Of a stretch of DNA of 64,000 nt, positions 40,401 through 47,432 are shown in pieces (the stretch's first letter is position 1; each line of letters starts with the position of its first letter). The position numbers were made by a program, and so were the translations under genes. The stretch spans positions 496,001 to 560,000 of the forward strand of contig NZ_WJII01000002.1 in assembly GCF_009649635.1 (NCBI RefSeq), read 5' to 3'. Under the pieces are notes generated by a model. That model searched no databases and was not told the DNA's origin. It was given only the letters and a program-made list of their open reading frames with translations. The stretch comes from Microbacterium sp. SYP-A9085. GTDB taxonomy: Bacteria; Actinomycetota; Actinomycetes; Actinomycetales; Microbacteriaceae.

Positions 40401-40555
40401 ACGCGGCCGGTTCCGGCTGTCATCGTCTCGAACCGCGCCGCGGGGTCGGGGTTCGTGTCACCGTTGGTCGCGGCGGTGGCCGCGGTCGCCGGCAGCGTCA
40501 GCGCAAGAGCGCCGACCAGGACGAGCATTCGCTTGTCCCAGGTCCATCTGTTCAT
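37415..40555 (-). CDS. Secreted subtilisin-like serine protease (S8) with PA domain
   Basis: 1046 residues. Signal peptide of about 29 residues (hydrophobic core then ATAATA), an inhibitor_I9-like propeptide (about 65-155), then an S8 catalytic domain with Asp190 (VAVIDTGID), His264 (CNGHGSHVAG) and Ser602 (LSGTSMASPHVAG). A protease-associated insert lies between about 420 and 545, and a long beta-rich C-terminal region of about 400 residues follows, probably Fn3-like. No LPXTG or other wall anchor is evident, so it is probably released. The ATG at 40555 has an AGGCGGG ribosome site; the longer frame has none. Likely role: extracellular protein digestion. Confidence 0.93.
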   Translation of the reverse strand: MNRWTWDKRMLVLVGALALTLPATAATAATNGDTNPDPAARFETMTAGTGRVSSSFVAKSANPARHVSVIVQMTGDPVAVVQAQKGRKLTGAERNAIKKQLKSAQDGITGAIRAKGGKIESQMQSAYNGLQINIPANQIDAVAALPGVQQVYPATTHTLDNTVSVPFLGIPAVWQDTGYTGAGVKVAVIDTGIDYTHADFGGPGTVAAYDAAHAAEAQPADPALFGPAAARVKGGTDLVGDAYDADDPASVPKPDPNPLDCNGHGSHVAGTAAGSGVNADGSTYTGPYDASTPSRSFKVGPGVAPKADLYAVRVFGCNGSTNVVVPAIDWAVDHGMNVINMSLGSSFGRADDPDAQAASNAVAAGVVVVTSSGNSGPSPYLTGSPGVGDGVITVAAVDSTPSFPGAAIAVGGKTLTAINANGADLSNLPPMTVVVLKDDPATPENEALGCSVAAYTKAGVVAGGGQLAVSQRGTCARVAKAIFAQQAGASAALMVNNTNALPPFEGTITENPDDGTPFTVTIPFLGVSMADGPTLTAAAGTQATITPQAIQNPSFRHYADFSSSGPRSGDSAIAPDVAAPGVSIASAGVGTGSGSAVLSGTSMASPHVAGVAALTVQAHPGWSAVDVASLLQVTANPTKVIGQDNTRGGVGLIDAAAAVAGTVTASSDTGRTPSGKVTQPTVSFGFDSSTGMLRESRAIQLTNHGTTATTYQVRTAATGASEDATVTVSPSRVTVQPGKTVSVTVNLTAGARTIGSSLADDAFYEISGDVVFTAPSSTLRVPYLLVPRADSNVTSTSTGRWFVKDAGTKGGTYQVALQNKGGALDASADFYTWGLSRASSMKKGAADPGLDLRAAGVQSFGTGSNALYVFAVSMHSRWSNPASIDVEIPLDFDHDGTTDRTVIVADNGLVTTGSVDGIDRVFVLNNATGALFATNFLPQAPTDSSTMVIPVFASSLQASGAFDYTVGAFSITDSTVFTEFGGTASYDPAAPGVENGQFGVVPVGGTASFGVTVDPAAFRTLKPLGTMIVVPDNKAGAGEAILLEMR

Positions 40556-40797
40556 GGATTCCCGCCTTCTCTTCGTTGAGCGTGTGCCCGGAGTCGGCCC
40601 CGTTCTGCAGGACTGAAGGGCACCCGAGGGAACGCTAAGAGATGGCTGAACCCCGGTCAATGGACAAAGCCCTACATGAGAGGCGTCTCACGCGCGGGAT
40701 GCCGCGGACTGCCTCGGGATGTCATCCGACGTCATCCCGGTTCACGGGGCGTCACCGCGGTCGGCGTTGTCGGACATGCCGCCTACGGTGGACCAAT

Positions 40798-40870
40798 CGC
40801 GACGGTCCGGGTGGTCCCGGGCGCCGGTTCATACCCGGTCGTGCAGCGGGTTCGACTCCCGCCGTCGCGT
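40798..40870 (+). tRNA. tRNA-like sequence with CAT anticodon (possible degenerate tRNA-Met)
   Basis: 73 nt that fold as a cloverleaf: acceptor CGCGACG/CGTCGCG (7 perfect pairs), anticodon stem GCCGG/CCGGT with loop TTCATAC (anticodon CAT), and T arm GCGGG-TTCGACT-CCCGC with the invariant T-T-C-R-A. The D arm is abnormal (CCGG stems, 6-base loop, no A14), the segment between acceptor and anticodon stems is one base short, and the discriminator is T. It may be a mobile-element or decayed tRNA rather than a working gene. It lies in 40556-40946, where no protein gene is convincing. Confidence 0.4.
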
Positions 40871-40946
40871 CGACTTTCGCGGGGTCGACTGGGAGCCGTT
40901 TCGGAAGGTGTCCTTCTCGCCGCCGCCGGCGTATCGTCTGCTCATC

Positions 40947-41379
40947 ATGACGGACGCGCTGTGGGGCTTCATCGGTGTCATCGTGGGCGCAGTTCTCGCC
41001 GGCGCCATCGAACTGTTGCGAGATCGGACCGCGAAGAAGCAAAGAGATACGGAACGAGCACGGGATCTGCGGGCTGAGGGCGTGCGCGCAGCTCTTGGTA
41101 GCTGCCCGCCGGCTGCGCTACGCGGCGCGCGCCGACGCCACGATCGATCCCGGTCGCATCGATGAGGACAAGACCGACCTCTCGACGGCGAGGTACATGA
41201 TCGCATTGCTGGGCCCCGAGAGCGTGGCGCAAGCCGCGAACACCGTGCGTCGCAGCGTCTTGGATTATGTGAACGCCCGAGAGAAGCGCGGGCCGCACGG
41301 GACCTGTGAGACGGAAAGGCTGGCCGCTCGTGCCGCCGTCAAGGAGTTCATCCAGATAACCCGTCCCGAGTTCGCTTAG
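40947..41379 (+). pseudogene. Frameshifted small membrane-anchored protein gene
   Basis: Frame 1 starts at ATG 40947 with an N-terminal hydrophobic helix (ALWGFIGVIVGAVLAGAIELL) followed by a charged helix (KKQRDTERARDLRAEG). Around 41075-41090 the coding signal moves to the +1 frame, continuing as a helical domain (QLLVAARRLRYAARAD ... RPEF) to the TAG at 41377-41379. Restored, the product would be about 144 residues. The one-base shift means a pseudogene, a sequencing error or programmed frameshifting. Base composition looks less GC-rich than its neighbours, hinting at acquired DNA. Family not recognised. Confidence 0.55.
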
Positions 41380-41397
41380 GGGCCCGCCTTCTCCACG

Positions 41398-41451
41398 GAG
41401 TGGACGCGATTCTGCACGACCGTGCCGGTTTCCGCGGGATCGCGACCACTC
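41398..41451. repeat. 54-bp hairpin unit, copy 1
   Basis: Arms GAGTGGACGCGATT and GATCGCGACCACTC are imperfect inverted repeats closing a 54-bp unit. A second unit of identical length lies 19 bp downstream. Confidence 0.65.
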
Positions 41452-41470
41452 TGCGCCACAGCCGCTCGAG

Positions 41471-41524
41471 GAGTGGACGGGATTCCCCGCGCGGAGCCCG
41501 CAATGCGCGAAATTGCGACCACTC
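41471..41524. repeat. 54-bp hairpin unit, copy 2
   Basis: Arms GAGTGGACGGGATT and AATTGCGACCACTC, 54 bp, the same design and orientation as copy 1 with a diverged interior. The pair sits between the frameshifted gene and the methyltransferase promoter. Confidence 0.65.
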
Positions 41525-41597
41525 CGCGAGCGCGAGCACGTTACGCCCCCAGCGAATAGCCCCGCGTCCGCCCCGCCCGCCGCGCCAGGATCGAGGC

Positions 41598-42467
41598 ATG
41601 CCCATCGACGGAGTCGGCGTCACGGCGGTCGCCGTCGCGGCGGCGCGCGCGCTGGAATCCACCCGCGCGGACCCGCTCGTCGAGGACCCCTGGGCGTTGC
41701 ACCTCGTGCGCGCGTCGCAGACGCCCGTGCCGTTCCCCGAGACGTGGCCGGCGGATGCCGCCGTGTCCCCCATCGACGAGTCGATGCTGCTGGGCGCCAC
41801 CTACATCGCCCTGCGCACGCGCTTCATCGACGACGAACTCCGCCGCGCGGCGCTGCCGCAGGTCGTCATCCTCGGCAGCGGCCTGGACACCCGCTCCTGG
41901 CGCCTGGACTGGTTGGACGGCACCGCCGTGTTCGAACTGGACTCGCCGCAGGTCGTCGCGTTCGTCGACACGACGATGGCGGCCGCCGGCGCCACTGCGC
42001 GATGCCGTCGCGTGCCGATCGGCGTCGACGTCACCGGGCCGTGGGCGGCGCGCGCCGTGGCCGCCGGCTTCCGCCCGGACCGACCCACGCACTGGGTGCT
42101 CGAAGGGCTCCTCCCCTACCTCGCGTCGCACGATCAGCGCGCGCTGCTGCAGGACGTCATCGACCTTTCGGCACCCGGCTCCCGCGCGGTGATCGAGCGC
42201 GCACCCCAGCTGATGGACACCCCCGAGACGCGCGAACGGCTGCGCACGTTCGCGCTGACCACCGGCATCCCGATGGACGAGCTGCTCGCCCGCACCGATC
42301 CCCCCGACCCGGCCGCGGTGCTCGCGGAGGCGGGCTGGGATGTCACGCCCGTGCCGGTGTCCAACCTCGAGGCCCGCTATGCGCGGCCCCTCCAGATCGG
42401 ACGGGATGCCGCGGCCGTGCCACCGCCGCAGCGCGGCGGGTTCGTCACCGCCCGCCGACCCGGCTGA
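41598..42467 (+). CDS. SAM-dependent methyltransferase, LCMT/PPM1 family
   Basis: A 289-residue class I methyltransferase of the leucine-carboxyl-methyltransferase-like group common in actinobacteria: TRFIDDELRRA, PQVVILGSGLDTRSWRL (SAM-binding motif I), VFELDSPQVVAF (acidic loop), and WVLEGLLPYL near residue 165. The substrate is unknown; members often modify small molecules or polyketides. CAGGAT lies six bases before the ATG, indicating a leaderless start. No biosynthetic genes flank it. Confidence 0.85.
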   Translation: MPIDGVGVTAVAVAAARALESTRADPLVEDPWALHLVRASQTPVPFPETWPADAAVSPIDESMLLGATYIALRTRFIDDELRRAALPQVVILGSGLDTRSWRLDWLDGTAVFELDSPQVVAFVDTTMAAAGATARCRRVPIGVDVTGPWAARAVAAGFRPDRPTHWVLEGLLPYLASHDQRALLQDVIDLSAPGSRAVIERAPQLMDTPETRERLRTFALTTGIPMDELLARTDPPDPAAVLAEAGWDVTPVPVSNLEARYARPLQIGRDAAAVPPPQRGGFVTARRPG

Positions 42468-42556
42468 CCGCGGCCCGTCGTCGCGGCTGACCGTCATCAG
42501 GCACGCGGCATCGTGGCGGTTTCCCGCTGTTCACCCCGCTGTGGAAACATGCAGGC

Positions 42557-43423
42557 ATGGACAGTGCCGTTCGTGACGAACTTCGGATGCTGCGCGCCCG
42601 CGCCTACGGGCCCTCCCCCGACATCGAGGGCGATCCCACCGCTTTGCATCGCCTGCACGCGCTCGAAGCGGAGGAGCGGGCCGCGCAGGCCGCCGAAGTT
42701 GTCACCGCCGGCCCACACGAGACGCCCGCCGCGGCCCCCGGGATGCCGCCCGCACAACCCCCGCTGCCGCCGCTGACCGCCATGGCCGCCTCTCGCCTCG
42801 CCGCCGCCCGCCTCACCGCCCCCGTCGTTGTCGCCGCAGGCGCACCGCCGGCATCCGCCGCCCCCGTCGTGGTCGCCGCAGGCAGACCACCGGCATCCGC
42901 CTCCCCCGTCCGGATGCCGCCGCGGCGCTGGTTCCTCTCCCGCGGCCTCGGGATGCTGTGGGTCGCCTCGCTCGTCGCGGTCGCGGCGGTCGCCACCGGC
43001 ACGACGTTCGCGGCCGGCTGGATCGCGCCGATCGCGGTGCACGTCGAGTCCCGGCAGATAGCGACGCTCACCCCCGAGCCCGGCTTCATCTGGCCGGACC
43101 AGTTGTTCGGTTCCGCGCAGTCCGGCGCGCTCGGCTTCTCGTTCCGCGGCGTGACGATCATGCGCGCCCCGCGCGGCATGGTGAGCTTCGGCGTGGATGC
43201 GCCGTGCCTTATCGCCGTGGCCACCGCGCAGCTCCAGGACGAGGGCGCCGGGATCGACGGGCCCATCTACTCGGGCTGCGGAGCGGGATCCTTCCCCGCG
43301 ACGCTGCAGTTCCTGATCGACCCGAGCTCGCCCGCAGAGCTGCGCAGCACCCTGCCGGTCGGCAGCGCCGTCCAGTTCGTGCTCGACGGCGACCGGCTCG
43401 GCGTCTTCTCCGACGCCCGCTGA
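42557..43423 (+). CDS. Hypothetical single-pass membrane protein
   Basis: 288 residues. A charged N-terminal helix (about 1-45) is followed by a Pro/Ala-rich cytoplasmic linker containing a near-duplicate PVVVAAG-x-PPAS-A motif (about residues 90-115), one membrane helix (about 131-155), and an extracytoplasmic domain of about 130 residues with two cysteines (Cys at about 216 and 239, possibly a disulfide). No family recognised. It does not overlap neighbours; the weak AAACAT six bases before the ATG may be its -10. Confidence 0.6.
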   Translation: MDSAVRDELRMLRARAYGPSPDIEGDPTALHRLHALEAEERAAQAAEVVTAGPHETPAAAPGMPPAQPPLPPLTAMAASRLAAARLTAPVVVAAGAPPASAAPVVVAAGRPPASASPVRMPPRRWFLSRGLGMLWVASLVAVAAVATGTTFAAGWIAPIAVHVESRQIATLTPEPGFIWPDQLFGSAQSGALGFSFRGVTIMRAPRGMVSFGVDAPCLIAVATAQLQDEGAGIDGPIYSGCGAGSFPATLQFLIDPSSPAELRSTLPVGSAVQFVLDGDRLGVFSDAR

Positions 43424-43511
43424 TCCGGGATGCCGCGCCCGGCCCGCCGGATGCGGCGCCCCGCCGCCGCGCCGCCGCGCCCGCCGCGCCTGGCGAAAAC
43501 CACCCGGCCGG

Positions 43512-44486
43512 TCAGCGGAAGACGCGGATGCCGAGGTCCGGATGGTCGACGAACACGCCGTCGACGCCGGCATCCCGCAGCATCCCCCACTCCCCCGCGT
43601 AGTCGCCGAACGCGGCCTCGCCGCCACCGCGGCGGAACGCCCGCGTCAAGAACGCATTCTCGGGCCGGCACGTCCAGGTGAACACGCGCAGCCCGCGGGC
43701 ATGCGCGTCATCGACGATCGCCGACGGTCCCCGCCGGTCGGCCAGCAGCATCCGCTTGTCGACGCTGATTCCGTCGACAGCCCCCGCGAGCGCGGCCAAT
43801 CCCTCCACGGACGCGAACCACGCGAACTCGGGCGCATCGGCGCCCCGCGCGTGGACGAGGTCGAAAGGGGCACCGGATGCCTCCAGCAGAAGAATGTACT
43901 GCGCGACCACGCCGCGCTCGCGCACGGCCGACAGCACCGTGGGCTCGAAGGACTCGACCACGAGCGGCCGGGCGCCGTCGGCCCAGCCTGCCGCCCGCAG
44001 CTCGTCGGCGACGATGGCGGCGACATCCCACCCCAGCGCGGTGAAGTACGTGGCGTGCTTCACCTCGAGGACCACCCCGCGGTCCGCGGCGGCGGCGAGG
44101 TCCAGCACGTCGCGCAGGCGCAGCATCGGCTCCTGGCCGTCGAAATGCGCACTGCCGGCTCGCAGGTCGGGGATGCGCTCACGGCAGCGCAGGGTCGTCA
44201 GCTCGTCCCACGTGAAGTCCTCGGTGAACCATCCGGTCACCCGCTGACCGTCGATCGTCGCGGTGCGCCGGCGGTCCGCGAACTCGGGACGGGAGGCGAC
44301 ATCCGTGGTATCGGAGATCTCGTTCTCGTGCCGGACCACGATCGTGCCGTCCTTCGCCAGGACGATGTCGGGCTCGACGGCATCCACCCCCGAGTCCAGC
44401 GCGAGCCGGTACGAGCTGCGCGTGTGCTCGGGGCGGTAGCCGGGCGCGCCGCGGTGGCCGATCACGAGGACGGGTTCGTCGCGCAC
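43512..44486 (-). CDS. Glycerophosphodiester phosphodiesterase
   Basis: A 324-residue GDPD-fold enzyme cleaving glycerophosphodiesters to glycerol-3-phosphate and an alcohol. The N-terminal signature HRGAPGYRPEHTRSSY supplies the first catalytic histidine and the Arg-Gly; VDAVEPDIVLAKDGTIVVRHE supplies the metal-binding Glu-x-Asp and the second catalytic histidine. VVLEVKHA (metal Glu/Lys) and FTWTCRPENAF follow in order. No signal peptide, so cytoplasmic. TACTCT lies six bases before the GTG start. Resembles UgpQ/GlpQ, but assignment to one is not possible. Confidence 0.9.
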   Translation of the reverse strand: MRDEPVLVIGHRGAPGYRPEHTRSSYRLALDSGVDAVEPDIVLAKDGTIVVRHENEISDTTDVASRPEFADRRRTATIDGQRVTGWFTEDFTWDELTTLRCRERIPDLRAGSAHFDGQEPMLRLRDVLDLAAAADRGVVLEVKHATYFTALGWDVAAIVADELRAAGWADGARPLVVESFEPTVLSAVRERGVVAQYILLLEASGAPFDLVHARGADAPEFAWFASVEGLAALAGAVDGISVDKRMLLADRRGPSAIVDDAHARGLRVFTWTCRPENAFLTRAFRRGGGEAAFGDYAGEWGMLRDAGVDGVFVDHPDLGIRVFR

Positions 44487-44604
44487 GCCGCCAGAGTACC
44501 CACGGCGGAAGCGCCCGGTCGGACGGCGGGCCGGATCGGCCCGTTCAAAGGCGAATCACAGCGCCGCACCGCGCACCGGCGCACCGTCGCCGGTATCGTG
44601 GAGG

Positions 44605-44621
44605 CACAGCACCGTGCTGTG
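44605..44621 (+). promoter_or_regulatory. 17-bp palindrome in the YccA-like gene's leader
   Basis: CACAGCA-CCG-TGCTGTG lies about eight bases after a -10-like TATCGT (44594-44599) and 26 bp before the ATG. It could be an operator at the transcription start or a 5'-end hairpin. Confidence 0.4.
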
Positions 44622-44647
44622 ACCTTCGACTTCTGGAGTGTGCGAGC

Positions 44648-45565
44648 ATGCCTTCGGCAAACCCCGCCTTCAACAACCCCGCGTTCCAGGATCGGCGCGC
44701 GGTCCGGACCTACCCGGGTGGCGCCGATGCCGCCTCGATCGGCGGTCAGACCCAGAGCACCGCGTTCCCGCAGCAGGCGCAGTCCACGGCCGTCAATGCC
44801 CACCTCGAGGGCCAGTTCGCGGCCCCGGCCGCCGGTGCCCTCGAGACCGACCGGATGAGCGTCGAGGACACCGTCCTGAAGACCCTCGCCCTGTTCGCCG
44901 TGCTCGTGGTCACCGCCGTCATCGGATGGGTGTGGTCGGCGTCGACGATGACCGTGGACAACCCCGCACCGAACGTGATCCCGTGGATCGTGGGCATGGC
45001 CGGCGGCTTCATCCTCGCGATGATCGTGTCGTTCTCCAAGAAGGTGCGCCCCGCCCTGATCTTCGGGTATGCCGCATTCGAGGGCCTTTTCGTCGGCGGC
45101 ATCTCGCTGTTCTTCGAGACGATCTGGCCGGGCATCGTGCTGCAGGCCACCCTCGGCACGCTCGCCGTCGTCGGCGTGACGCTCGCCCTGTTCGCCAGCG
45201 GCAAGATCCGCGCCTCCAAGCGGGCGACGAAGATCTGGATGATCGCGATGATCGGCTACCTGGTCTTCTCGCTGATCAACGTCGGCATGATGATGTTCGG
45301 CGCGTTCCCGGCCGGGTCGGGCGGACCGTTCGGCATGCTCAGCAGCATCAAGATCGCCGGCATCCCGCTGGGTCTGATCATCGGCGTGCTCGTGGTCATC
45401 ATGGCCGCGTACTCGCTCGTGCAGGACTTCGACTTCATCCAGCAGGGCGTGCGCAACCGGGCGCCCCGCCGCTACGGCTGGCTCGGCGGCTTCGGCATCA
45501 TGGTCACCGTCGTCTGGCTGTACATCGAGATCCTGCGCATCATCGCGATAGCGCGCAGCAACTGA
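44648..45565 (+). CDS. Bax inhibitor-1/YccA family membrane protein
   Basis: 305 residues. A disordered N-terminus (about 1-70) with NPAFNNPAFQ and a Gln/Ala stretch precedes seven hydrophobic helices (about 78-300). The actinobacterial YccA signatures AYSLVQDFDFIQQGV near residue 265 and FEGLFVGGIS near 145 are present. Family members are proposed membrane stress or ion-leak proteins; function is uncertain. Divergent from the GDPD gene and followed by a strong terminator. Confidence 0.9.
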   Translation: MPSANPAFNNPAFQDRRAVRTYPGGADAASIGGQTQSTAFPQQAQSTAVNAHLEGQFAAPAAGALETDRMSVEDTVLKTLALFAVLVVTAVIGWVWSASTMTVDNPAPNVIPWIVGMAGGFILAMIVSFSKKVRPALIFGYAAFEGLFVGGISLFFETIWPGIVLQATLGTLAVVGVTLALFASGKIRASKRATKIWMIAMIGYLVFSLINVGMMMFGAFPAGSGGPFGMLSSIKIAGIPLGLIIGVLVVIMAAYSLVQDFDFIQQGVRNRAPRRYGWLGGFGIMVTVVWLYIEILRIIAIARSN

Positions 45566-45577
45566 CATCCCGTCCTG

Positions 45578-45613
45578 CGAAGGGGGATCGCCCGGCTGGG
45601 CGGTCCCCCTTCG
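45578..45613 (+). terminator. Rho-independent-like terminator of the YccA-like gene
   Basis: CGAAGGGGGA-T-CGCCC / GGGCG-G-TCCCCCTTCG: outer 10-bp and inner 5-bp paired segments with a 4-base loop, 12 bp after the stop. Confidence 0.8.
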
Positions 45614-45706
45614 CCGTTGCGGCGCGCCGATCCCCGTCCCGCAGTGTCGCTTCGGCCGCGGGAGACGACACGAAGGGACGGGATGTCGCGGACCGCGCGG
45701 GCCGTC

Positions 45707-45717
45707 CGCTGTCAGCG
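45707..45717. promoter_or_regulatory. ClgR-like operator upstream of the XRE regulator
   Basis: CGCTGTCAGCG fits the published ClgR consensus core CGC-N5-GCG (CGCYNANRGCG) with one mismatch. Its position, about 40 bp upstream of the -10 (TATCGT, 45749-45754), suits an activator. Binding is inferred. Confidence 0.45.
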
Positions 45718-45760
45718 GAACGGGCGGACAGCGTCCCCGCCGCGGCCGTATCGTGAGGCC

Positions 45761-46078
45761 ATGGCCGAGATCATCCCGCTGCATCCGGAGCCGCCGTCGC
45801 GTCCGAGCGCGCCGATCGAGCCGCTGTGGCGCGAAGCGGTCGGCCACGTCCTGCGTCGCACGCGGCACGAGCGCGGCGAGCGCCTCGCCGACACCGCCCT
45901 GCGGTCGGGGGTCTCTCCCCAGTACCTGTCCGAGATGGAGCGGGGGCGCAAGGAGCCCTCCAGCGAGATGCTCGCCGCCGTCGCCGGCGCGCTCGAGCTG
46001 ACCCTCGTCGACCTGACATCGGCCGTCGCCGACTCCCTGCAGCCCGCGGCGAGGGCCGCCGAGGTCGACGCCGCATAA
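45761..46078 (+). CDS. XRE-family regulator, ClgR-like
   Basis: A 105-residue helix-turn-helix protein: EAVGHVLRRTRHERGERLADTALRSGVSPQYLSEMERGRKEPSSEMLAAVAGAL is one XRE domain (about residues 25-85) with the SPQYLSEMERGRKEPSSE recognition region characteristic of ClgR/PopR, activators of clp protease genes in actinobacteria. TATCGT precedes the ATG by six bases, and a ClgR-type half-palindrome lies further upstream, consistent with self-regulation. No clp or recA genes are in the window. It ends 55 bp before the polymerase gene, which has its own -10. Confidence 0.75.
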   Translation: MAEIIPLHPEPPSRPSAPIEPLWREAVGHVLRRTRHERGERLADTALRSGVSPQYLSEMERGRKEPSSEMLAAVAGALELTLVDLTSAVADSLQPAARAAEVDAA

Positions 46079-46133
46079 GGTCGACGCCGCGGAGGGGCTG
46101 GCCGCGGCATCCCGCCCCCGCTAGCGTGGCGGG

Positions 46134-47345
46134 ATGAGCGGAAAGGGCGATGCGCACCTCGACGTCGACGGGCACGACGTGCGCATCTCGCACCCCGACA
46201 AGATCGTCTTCCCCGAGCCGGGCCTGACCAAGCTCGACCTCATCGAGTACTACCTCGCGGTCGCGGACGGCGCGCTGCGCGGTGCGGGCGGACGCCCGCT
46301 CGTGCTGAAGCGCTTCGTGAAGGGCATCGACGCCGAGCCGTTCTTCCAGAAGCGCGTGCCCGAGAACCACCCGCCGTTCATCGACACCGCGACGCTCCGG
46401 TACGCCTCGGGCACGTCCGCCGAGGAGACCGTGATCCGGGATGCCGCGGGCCTGGCATGGGTCGTGAACCTGGGATGCCTCGACCTGAACCCGCATCCCG
46501 TGCGCGCCGAGGACCTGGATCACCCGGACGAGCTGCGCGTCGACCTCGACCCGATGCCGGGCGTGGAGTGGGCGCAGATCGTGGACGTCGCGTTCGTGGT
46601 CCGCGACGTGCTGGCCGACCACGGTCTGACCGGCTGGCCGAAGACGAGCGGCTCGCGCGGCATCCACATCCTCGTGCGGATCCGTCCGGACTGGGAGTTC
46701 CGCGACGTGCGGCTGGCGGCCGAGTCGCTCGCGCGCGAGGTCGAGGCGCGCGCGCCGGGCCTGGCGACCGCGCGCTGGTGGAAGGAGGAGCGCGGGGAGA
46801 GCGTGTTCGTCGACTTCAACCAGAACGCGAAGGACCGCACCGTCGCGTCCGCCTACGCGGTGCGCGCGCTGCCGGACGCCCGGGTCTCGACCCCGCTCGG
46901 GTGGGACGAGCTGCGCACGCGGCGCCCGGACGAGTTCACGGTGCTCACCGTGCCGCAGCGGTTCGCCGAGGACGGCGATGCGCACGCCGGGATCGACGAC
47001 GACGCCGGGTCGCTTCACGGCCTGCTGCGGCTCGCGGAGCAGCTCGGTCCCGCCGAGAAGCCGCCGCGGGGCGCGAGCGCCGACGGGCGCCGGGCTTCGA
47101 CGATGCCGCTGATCGAGATAGCCCGCACCCGCACGAAGCCGGAGGCCGAGGACGCCCTCGCGCAGTGGCGGGCCGCGCACGCCGACGTCGCGGCACTCCT
47201 GCACCCTGCCGATGTGCTGGTGGACGGGATGCGCGGCGCCAGCTCGCTGTGGTACCGCGTGCGCGTCAACCTGCAGCACGTGCCCGAGGCGGAGCGCCCC
47301 GCGCAGGGCCCGCTGCTGGCGGACTACGACCCCTGGGCGCGGTAG
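46134..47345 (+). CDS. LigD-type polymerase domain protein (second paralogue)
   Basis: A 403-residue stand-alone primase-fold polymerase: ISHPDKIVFPEPGLTKLDLIEYY, PFFQKRVPENHP, the catalytic DxD in LRVDLDPMPG (D137, D139), TSGSRGIHILVRI and VFVDFNQNAKDRT. Relative to the 30957 gene it carries about 60 extra C-terminal residues. It probably acts in end joining or gap filling, like mycobacterial PolD1-type proteins; no ligase is adjacent. TAGCGT lies exactly six bases before the ATG, so it has its own leaderless promoter. Two such paralogues within 15 kb is notable. Confidence 0.9.
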   Translation: MSGKGDAHLDVDGHDVRISHPDKIVFPEPGLTKLDLIEYYLAVADGALRGAGGRPLVLKRFVKGIDAEPFFQKRVPENHPPFIDTATLRYASGTSAEETVIRDAAGLAWVVNLGCLDLNPHPVRAEDLDHPDELRVDLDPMPGVEWAQIVDVAFVVRDVLADHGLTGWPKTSGSRGIHILVRIRPDWEFRDVRLAAESLAREVEARAPGLATARWWKEERGESVFVDFNQNAKDRTVASAYAVRALPDARVSTPLGWDELRTRRPDEFTVLTVPQRFAEDGDAHAGIDDDAGSLHGLLRLAEQLGPAEKPPRGASADGRRASTMPLIEIARTRTKPEAEDALAQWRAAHADVAALLHPADVLVDGMRGASSLWYRVRVNLQHVPEAERPAQGPLLADYDPWAR

Positions 47346-47432
47346 CGCGGGTTCCGGCCGCGGCGCCGGATCCACGCAACGCCGGGCCGATACGCTGGCC
47401 ATGCCCGCAGCATCCCGCCCCGGAAGGCCCCC

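Noticed and set aside
40676..40946. Protein frames across the tRNA-like region
   Set aside because: Several overlapping frames without ribosome sites; they run through the cloverleaf and have no recognisable domain.
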